Program-made: the position numbers and the translations under genes | Shown here: positions 40,120-45,263 of the stretch, one piece after another | How the letters are laid out: each line of letters begins with the position of its first letter | Position numbering within the stretch: position 1 is the first letter of the stretch | Origin: Tetragenococcus solitarius NBRC 100494 | GTDB taxonomy: Bacteria > Bacillota > Bacilli > Lactobacillales > Enterococcaceae | Assembly (NCBI RefSeq): GCF_001544195.1 | Contig: NZ_BCPY01000018.1 | Coordinates: 1 to 45,263 of the forward strand | Reading direction: 5' to 3' | Length of the DNA: 45,263 nucleotides | The notes under the pieces: generated by a model | The model's input: the letters and a program-made list of their open reading frames with translations, nothing else | Database searches by the model: none | Told to the model about the DNA's origin: nothing

Positions 40120-40467
40120 TTATTTTATCATCAAACTAGTCAACCAGCCGACAAAAGCTAGAGTGACAACATAACTAATCAGCGTATTAGCTAGACTCAT
40201 GTTGAAATTCCAAATATATATCGCCAATAGGACAGTTGCAATAATAATAGCTGCTATAATGAGCCATGCCGGAGCTTTAAGAATAGCTAAGCCGCCAGCT
40301 ACTAGTACCATACCGCTCACTGCCAGGCTCAAAAAGTCTTGCGTTCATGACTTACTTACTGGAAGTTCAAAAAATCCCCAAACAACCAGAATTAATCCAA
40401 TAATCACTATAGACCAGCCCAAGATTTGTAGCCCCATTGTATTCGCTCCTTTCGTTTTTAAATTCAT
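40120..40467 (-). pseudogene. Small membrane protein gene interrupted by an in-frame TGA
   Basis: From the ATG at 40437 (AAAGGAG upstream; another ATG at 40467 with AAAGGAGG is in the same frame) the reading is MGLQILGWSIVIIGLILVVW and so on to a TGA at 40345-40347. The same frame then continues to 40120, ending AFVGWLTSLMIK. Without the TGA the product of about 105 residues aligns end to end with the membrane protein at 8840-9160. The stop falls in the loop between helices 1 and 2. Nonsense mutation is the simplest reading. The downstream part alone has only a TTG start with no ribosome binding site. Confidence 0.75.
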
Positions 40468-40496
40468 CCTATGTTCCTCCTTTAACTAGTTCTTTT

Positions 40497-40523
40497 TGAA
40501 TGAATATAAAAAATATTCATTCA
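40497..40523. promoter_or_regulatory. TetR operator 3 (TGAATGAA dyad) at the decayed module
   Basis: TGAATGAATAT (40497-40507) and ATATTCATTCA (40513-40523) form a perfect 11-bp inverted repeat. The core and its 27-bp span match the two operators at 8.1 and 8.8 kb. It lies between the truncated TetR gene and the membrane protein gene, as in the intact copy. Confidence 0.75.
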
Positions 40524-40562
40524 TTAAATTTTAAAATAATTCGCCACTACATTTAGTGGCGT

Positions 40563-41115
40563 TTATTCTTTTACGCTAAGTCCGTCCACAATCATATCTG
40601 CTAACAATTCTAATACATGCGGGTAATTATTGGCCCTCATTTCTTCTTTGTGGTTATCAACAACAACCAAAGAATTGAAAAGGGCTAAGGTTGTTTCCAT
40701 ATCAATATCCTGACGAAATTCACCGATCTCTTGCCAGCGTTGGACATTTTTAACCAAAAAGCTATACACAAAGCTATTTTGCCAGTCATCTTCGTTTTTA
40801 TCGTAATCTCTAATTAATTGGCTAACTTCGGTATTTTGATACCATTCTGCTAAAATTGGACTTTGTTTACTTGTTTGAATGATCGTTGTGATAAATTGCT
40901 TAATTGTTTCTTTAGGTGATTGATTAGTGTCAACCTGCGTAACAATTTTACGCTTGGCTACTTCATTTTCTGCTTGATAAACTTCATAAAAAATTTCTTC
41001 CTTAGAAGAATAATACTTATAAAAGGTACCCACAGCTATGTTTGCTTGCTTCGTGATTGCTGCAACATTGATCTTTTTAAACCCTTTCTTTAGAAAAAGA
41101 CTTCGAGCAGCACTA
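40563..41115 (-). pseudogene. TetR family regulator gene, 5' end deleted
   Basis: The open frame encodes AARSLFLKKGFKKINVAAIT, then the rest of a TetR helix-turn-helix and GTFYKYYSSKEEIF, through to the normal C-terminus. It matches the TetR at 8165-8728 along its length. About a dozen N-terminal residues and the start codon are missing. The frame instead runs back into DUF1275 sequence with no ATG, GTG or TTG before the GTG at 41033, which lies inside the DNA-binding domain. The product from that GTG would lack most of the helix-turn-helix. Confidence 0.8.
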
Positions 41116-41370
41116 AAACTAGCCCCAATAAAAAGACCATCAGAGAATCTGAAAGACTGCTTTGGAAAATAGCCACGAAAAATAATATAATCCCTTGTAT
41201 TAAGAGGAACGCTTGATATTGCTTAAGTATTGGTTGTTTAATTTTTTGGATGACCGCTTCACCCAAAAAGGCACCTAAAGCAAAACCAACAAGTACGCGT
41301 CAATAAATCCCATCAAAAAAGTAGCGGCCACGGTTAAATAATTCAATACTTGATGGTCCGCTTTCTTCAT
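41110..41370 (-). pseudogene. DUF1275 (YoaK-like) membrane protein gene with two deletions
   Basis: An ATG at 41370 starts MKKADHQVLNYLTVAATFLM and then GFIDAY, the normal opening of DUF1275 proteins. At about 41294 the frame jumps to VGFALGAFLGEAVIQKIKQP and so on, a later part of the same family, so some 40-50 codons are missing. At about 41110 it ends abruptly within the TetR coding sequence. The two pieces are in different frames and cannot make a protein. Confidence 0.7.
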
Positions 41371-41530
41371 TAACTTATTAATTATAAACACCTCTTTAGT
41401 AAGCAATGAATACAAGATCATTTATAAATATTCCATTTAATTTTGTTCTATTTTATACTTTTCTTCCCATAAAGTTAAGCCTGAACTCTTCAAAAACTAT
41501 AGCTGTTTGTATTGATCGCCAATTAAAATT

Positions 41531-41564
41531 AAAAAGCACCTCTATCAAATAGAGATGTCTTTTT
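41531..41564 (-). terminator. Terminator of the ABC-2 exporter operon
   Basis: AAAAAGCACCTCTAT and ATAGAGATGTCTTTTT pair, with mismatches, around a 3-base loop. On the minus strand the stem ends in TTTTTAATTTT, directly after the stop of the last permease gene. Confidence 0.75.
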
Positions 41565-41566
41565 AC

Positions 41567-42649
41567 CTAAGCATGTGTTGAGCGTTCCATCAAGTTGATA
41601 CCAACGCCCATAAATAAAGTACCCATCAGTAATAAAATGCCAACAGGTTGGATAACATCTGACAAAGTATAACCATTTATAATAACATCGATCATACTCT
41701 GAATTGCATGTTTAAGAGGCATTAATTCGCCTAAAAATAATATAAATCGATTTTCTACTAAATCAATTGACCAAAAAGCGCCACTCAACATGGCCATAGA
41801 AGTCGCTATAAGTGGAATAACCACTTGTAACGATTGTGGTGATGGTACTACACTTATCAAAAAGATCCCCAATGAAACAATCGCAAACGTGAACGACAAG
41901 ACAATAGCTATCATAGGCAGATAATTGGTGCCCACATCGATTCCTAACATATTGGTTAGAATGAAAAAAGAAAGTATGATCTGCAGTAGTCCGACTAAAA
42001 AATAATGGAATAAATTCCCTAAATAAATCTGTGTTTTCTTAAGTGGAGTCATGATCAAGCGGTCCCATGTCCCAGTTCGTTTTTCTTCTAAAAGTTTTAT
42101 TTGTAAAAATAAAATAGTGAAAACGGAAAAGTAAAACACCATTCCAATGAGTACAGTTAATTGAAATTCTGTATAAGCTCTATCGAATCCACTGCCTAAA
42201 GATTCTTCAACTGTTATGAGCTCTTTAACTTCAATGTCATTGTGCGGAAACTCCTCTTTTACTTCTTCTAAGCGATTATATTCACTAAATACTTGACGAA
42301 CATGTTGATCAACAGCTCGTAAATTTTCACTTTCGTGACCTACTAAAAAACGATAATTTTCTTCGCCTACTTCAAGAGCAAAGGGAATATTATTCATACG
42401 AATATCTTCTTGTGCATTTTCATAATCAGTTTCTTCAAAAACCATCGCTTCTTCTTTGTTTAAACGATCGACCCATTCAGTTAATCCAGCATTCGTTAAG
42501 TTATTACTATACACTGGCACCTCCACAGAAGTAGCAATTTGAATACCACCCATGAAAAAAACAAATAAAAATGTCAGTCCTGTAAACATCAGGATTAAAA
42601 ATGGTCGCTTCATCAGCCTTTTCCACTGGAGCAAAAATACATTAAACAT
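41567..42649 (-). CDS. ABC-2 type exporter permease
   Basis: A 360-residue permease of the ABC-2/YhgE-NatB type. One N-terminal helix (about 15-37) is followed by a 130-residue outer domain and five helices from about residue 170 on. RTGTWDRLIMTPLKKTQIYL is the usual cytoplasmic loop before the membrane part. Its start abuts the stop of the preceding permease gene, with AGGAGG in the end of that gene. It forms a heteromeric exporter with the two genes upstream. The substrate is unknown; drugs, peptides or lipids are possible. Confidence 0.9.
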   Translation of the reverse strand: MFNVFLLQWKRLMKRPFLILMFTGLTFLFVFFMGGIQIATSVEVPVYSNNLTNAGLTEWVDRLNKEEAMVFEETDYENAQEDIRMNNIPFALEVGEENYRFLVGHESENLRAVDQHVRQVFSEYNRLEEVKEEFPHNDIEVKELITVEESLGSGFDRAYTEFQLTVLIGMVFYFSVFTILFLQIKLLEEKRTGTWDRLIMTPLKKTQIYLGNLFHYFLVGLLQIILSFFILTNMLGIDVGTNYLPMIAIVLSFTFAIVSLGIFLISVVPSPQSLQVVIPLIATSMAMLSGAFWSIDLVENRFILFLGELMPLKHAIQSMIDVIINGYTLSDVIQPVGILLLMGTLFMGVGINLMERSTHA

Positions 42650-43918
42650 TTAATCTAGCCTCCTTTTAGGAAAAATAATAACGGCAATGACCAGACAAAC
42701 AAGCGTAACGCCAATAACCCGTATCATTAAAGGAAGTACGTCTTGAAAATCAAATCCTTGAAAAATCTGCAAATAAGACGTCATTGCAGCGCCATTAGGC
42801 AACCAATTTCCCATTCGCTGTAAAGTCTCCGAAAATTGGTCGACTGGTGTTAAACTGCCACCTATAAAAGCAAACACAGAAACAAAGGAAGAAAAAAATC
42901 CTACTGTACTGTTATCATTTGCATATAAAGAGATAGAGGTAAGTAAGCTTGTTATGCTTCCTATAACTAGCGAATATAAAGCCGTTACATAAGTTATATT
43001 CATCCAAAACTCAGTACTCTTGCCATCAAATATTCCAAAAAATATAGTTGAAAAAGTAAACAAAACACTTAGCTGAACAAACGTAATTAACGTGCCAGAT
43101 ATCATTTTACTACTCAAATAAGTCAATGGTTTTGTGCCAGACAGCATGATTCGGCCAAAAACATGTTGTTCTTTTTCTCTAAATGCTCTGCTCGCTAACG
43201 CTGAAGCTGTCGAAAGGGCAAACATTACGCCCATCCCAATTGTGTAATATTGGAAAGCATCTACTGGTTCTTCCACAGAAAGTTGTGTTATCTTTCCGTA
43301 GTCTCTTTCATCTTCTTCTACTTCAGCTTCGCCATCAGTTGCAAGAGCAATAGAAGCTTCTAAATTATACTCGTCGCTAAAACTATGCACTACACTTTGA
43401 AGAATACTAGAAGAAACCACACCTTCACCTTGACCTGTTACTTCTAAGGTAGCTGATGGATCTTCATCAAAATAAATGGACTGCCATACTTCATAACTGA
43501 ACTCTTCTGGAATAGTGATGTATCCAGCTAGTTCATCTTCTTCCATCATTTTTTGAGCTGATTGAGCATCTTCAAATCCCTGAACCACCATAAGATCTTT
43601 AAATTCTTCACCTGTCAGTAGGTCTATTAGCATACTGGCTGGATCAGTTTCTTTAGTGCTTGCTATAAGTTCACCAACTGCCTCTTCTGACATCCCCTCT
43701 TCTAAAAGGTCGTCTTCCAGACGGTTTAAATCTGCTGCAAAGTTTTGGTTGTTTACGACTCCTACATTAAAAGTAGATACGTTAAAATCACCCATTAGAA
43801 TATCACCCAAAGTAAATCCTAAGATGACAATCAAAATAAGAGGCATAAGCAAAAGTTCAATAAGGTCACTTTTACTTTTGGAAAGCGATAAAAAATCTTT
43901 TTTGATTAAATTAAACAT
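42650..43918 (-). CDS. ABC-2 type exporter permease
   Basis: A 422-residue permease with one N-terminal helix (about 20-40), an acidic outer domain (about 45-220, rich in Glu and Asp) and five or six helices. EKEQHVFGRIMLSGTKPLTYL is the loop before the membrane part and GGSLTPVDQFSETLQRMGNWLPNG the signature-like stretch near the end. The order of ATPase then two permeases is that of two-permease ABC-2 exporters such as LinearmycinR-type LnrLMN systems; exact membership is not established. GGAGGG stands upstream of the ATG. Confidence 0.9.
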   Translation of the reverse strand: MFNLIKKDFLSLSKSKSDLIELLLMPLILIVILGFTLGDILMGDFNVSTFNVGVVNNQNFAADLNRLEDDLLEEGMSEEAVGELIASTKETDPASMLIDLLTGEEFKDLMVVQGFEDAQSAQKMMEEDELAGYITIPEEFSYEVWQSIYFDEDPSATLEVTGQGEGVVSSSILQSVVHSFSDEYNLEASIALATDGEAEVEEDERDYGKITQLSVEEPVDAFQYYTIGMGVMFALSTASALASRAFREKEQHVFGRIMLSGTKPLTYLSSKMISGTLITFVQLSVLFTFSTIFFGIFDGKSTEFWMNITYVTALYSLVIGSITSLLTSISLYANDNSTVGFFSSFVSVFAFIGGSLTPVDQFSETLQRMGNWLPNGAAMTSYLQIFQGFDFQDVLPLMIRVIGVTLVCLVIAVIIFPKRRLD

Positions 43919-43933
43919 CGTTTACCATCCCTC

Positions 43934-44866
43934 CTAATCTCTCAGTTTACGTCCCGTTAGGTGTAGGAATACATCTTCTAACGTAGGTGTCTGAACATGA
44001 ACGCCTAAAATTTTAACTTCAGTTTGCCTAGCATAATCAAATATTTCTCCGAGTAGCTGTTCTCCTTTTGATGCAATCAAGTTATACCCTAAATCATCTT
44101 CCATTACTTGATTTATTCCTTGTAAAGAGGATAATAAATCCGCAAACTCAACTTTGGCTTCTTCCACTTGAATATTGATCGTTTCTTCATTAGATAGAAT
44201 ACTTTTTAGCTCGTTTTTCGTCCCAGAAGCGATCACATGTCCCTCGTCCATAATGTATACTCGGTCACACAGTTTTTCGACTTCTTCCATATAATGACTG
44301 GTATACAAAATAGTAAGCCCTTCTTCACGATTTAATTTCCTTACCATATCTAATATATAGTTTCTAGATTGTGGGTCGATGCCTACTGTCGGCTCATCCA
44401 TGATCAATGTTTTAGGGTTATGCATCAATGCAACCGCCAAATTGATGCGTCGTTTCATCCCCCCTGAGTAAGTTTCCACCGCTTCTTTTTGTCTATTTGT
44501 CAGCCCGACTAGCTCCAAGATTTCTTGAATTTTATTTTCTAACATCTTTCCTGATAGCCCGTAAACTTTTCCAAAGAATTTCATATTTTCATAAGCAGAT
44601 AGTTCTTCGTATAAGGCAATCTCTTGTGGAACAACTCCTAAGTCTTTCCGCAATTCATTCGGCTTTTTTAATACATCTTTTCCATTGTACTTAATCGACC
44701 CTTGGGTAGGCGGCATCAAGGTCGATATCATGGAAATAGTGGTCGACTTACCCGCCCCATTAGGTCCGAGCAAACCTACTGATTCGCCGTCTTCCAAATA
44801 GAAATTCATATCTTCTACTGCCACTTTTTTCTTAAATTTCTTTGTCAAATTTTGTACTTCTATCAT
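43934..44866 (-). CDS. ABC-2 type exporter ATP-binding protein
   Basis: A 310-residue ATPase with Walker A GPNGAGKST (residues 34-42), signature YSGGMKRR, Walker B TLIMDEPTVGIDPQ and switch His in YTSHYMEEVEKL. A C-terminal regulatory region of about 90 residues follows, typical of DrrA/CcmA-type exporter ATPases. MIEVQNLTKKF at 44866 is chosen because GGAG lies 9 bases upstream; an ATG two codons earlier is too close to it. It is the first gene of the exporter operon. Confidence 0.93.
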   Translation of the reverse strand: MIEVQNLTKKFKKKVAVEDMNFYLEDGESVGLLGPNGAGKSTTISMISTLMPPTQGSIKYNGKDVLKKPNELRKDLGVVPQEIALYEELSAYENMKFFGKVYGLSGKMLENKIQEILELVGLTNRQKEAVETYSGGMKRRINLAVALMHNPKTLIMDEPTVGIDPQSRNYILDMVRKLNREEGLTILYTSHYMEEVEKLCDRVYIMDEGHVIASGTKNELKSILSNEETINIQVEEAKVEFADLLSSLQGINQVMEDDLGYNLIASKGEQLLGEIFDYARQTEVKILGVHVQTPTLEDVFLHLTGRKLRD

Positions 44867-45029
44867 TTTCATGTGCTCCTTCTAATTATTGTCTTTAGCT
44901 GTATCTACTATTTGCAAGAATAGGTGCAACATTTTTTTAATCTACCAGAACCATTTCTAAAAAAATTTTCCAAATTATCATATATACTCAAGTTACTTGT
45001 TCTTAAATTCTATTTTTATTATAAAAAAA

Positions 45030-45055
45030 CAGAGACAGCTTGAATACTGTCTCTG
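45030..45055 (-). terminator. Terminator of the dehydrogenase gene at the right edge
   Basis: CAGAGACAG and CTGTCTCTG form a perfect 9-bp stem with an 8-base loop. On the minus strand it is followed by TTTTTTT. Confidence 0.8.
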
Positions 45056-45105
45056 GTCATTTATCAACATGACTTTTGTCACATTATTCGATTTTTACAT
45101 CAAAC

Positions 45106-45263
45106 TTAATGAAACGATTGTTGCTGCACTTGTTTGATGACTGCTTGGGTAAATTGACTTGTGGATGCTGTTCCTTTCAAATCGTGAGTAAAGTTTTCCG
45201 GCTTACTTAATACAACATCCAAAGCACGGCGTATATTATTACTTTCTGTCGTTTTATCTAAAT
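45106..45263 (-). CDS. Isocitrate/isopropylmalate dehydrogenase family protein, C-terminal part
   Basis: The frame open to the right edge encodes 52 residues ending in THDLKGTASTSQFTQAVIKQ and a short tail. This matches the C-terminus of the isocitrate, isopropylmalate and tartrate dehydrogenase family, where TxDLGGTASTxE(F)T is common. Which enzyme it is cannot be decided from this end. The start lies beyond the window. Confidence 0.7.
   Translation of the reverse strand, partial: LDKTTESNNIRRALDVVLSKPENFTHDLKGTASTSQFTQAVIKQVQQQSFH

Noticed and set aside
40345-40347. TGA as a selenocysteine codon
   Set aside because: The intact relative has no cysteine at this place, the neighbouring gene is also broken, and no Sec machinery is seen. 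A nonsense mutation is simpler.
41567-44866. The exporter operon as a bacteriocin or lantibiotic locus
   Set aside because: There is no peptide precursor, modification enzyme or two-component system next to it; it is an ordinary ABC-2 exporter by its parts.
1-45263. CRISPR array, prophage, tRNA or rRNA genes, replication origin
   Set aside because: I found no regularly spaced repeats, no phage structural or integrase genes other than the IS transposase, no cloverleaf-like sequences and no rRNA-like stretches.

Overview
The window is low-GC, densely packed Gram-positive DNA. Its operon layout, strong AGGAGG-type ribosome binding sites, a T-box leader, an SdpRI-like pair, PadR, MerR and TipAS regulators, a LysM wall protein and an IS150-group element suggest a lactic acid bacterium of the Enterococcaceae, perhaps Tetragenococcus or Enterococcus. 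The genus is inference. It looks like accessory-rich chromosome; I see no rRNA, tRNA, CRISPR array, prophage or plasmid origin.

Layout. 0-3 kb: a ClbS/DfsB-like protein, then a selD-mnmH operon for selenouridine in tRNA. 3-6 kb: a D-Ala-D-Ala ligase homologue behind an unexplained pair of 30-bp dyads, an sdpRI-like autoregulated immunity pair with a nested operator, and a GNAT acetyltransferase. 6-8 kb: a methionine-type T-box leader drives metQ and mtnN. 8-9.2 kb: a TetR regulator, two TGAATGAA operators and a small membrane protein. 9.3-15.7 kb: an exonuclease III family enzyme, an AI-2E family membrane protein, an ABC-class ATPase, a PadR/membrane-protein pair and a HAD phosphatase. 15.8-19 kb: an HXXEE membrane protein and a HAD/acetyltransferase operon divergent from an AraC regulator. 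19.3-22.7 kb: a polar amino acid ABC transporter with an aminotransferase. 22.9-25.8 kb: a YghU-like glutathione transferase, a MetE-like methyltransferase and a DJ-1/PfpI protein. 25.85-27.67 kb: a complete IS3-family element sitting at the tip of a transcription terminator. 27.7-37 kb: a run of small-molecule or stress response units, each with its own regulator: a UvrA-like ATPase split by an in-frame TAG with a divergent tandem-MerR regulator; PadR with a DUF2812 protein; an XRE-AbrB fusion with an alpha/beta hydrolase; a MerR-TipAS protein; and VOC plus ClbS-like genes divergent from a WYL regulator. 37-39.8 kb: CvpA, GNAT, uracil-DNA glycosylase and LysM genes. 40.1-41.4 kb: a decayed second copy of the 8-9 kb TetR/membrane module, joined to remnants of a DUF1275 gene. 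41.6-44.9 kb: an ABC-2 exporter operon. The right edge holds the 3' end of an isocitrate/isopropylmalate-type dehydrogenase gene.

The most interesting observations are the duplicated TetR-operator-membrane module with three matching operators and one dying copy; a TipAS-like gene with an in-frame internal ribosome binding site, resembling the two-product tipA arrangement; the UvrA-like gene divided by an in-frame stop; and the IS that landed in a terminator loop. The methionine genes (T-box/metQ/mtnN and the MetE-like enzyme) form one metabolic theme. The 28-37 kb stretch forms another: sensing of and protection against toxic small molecules.
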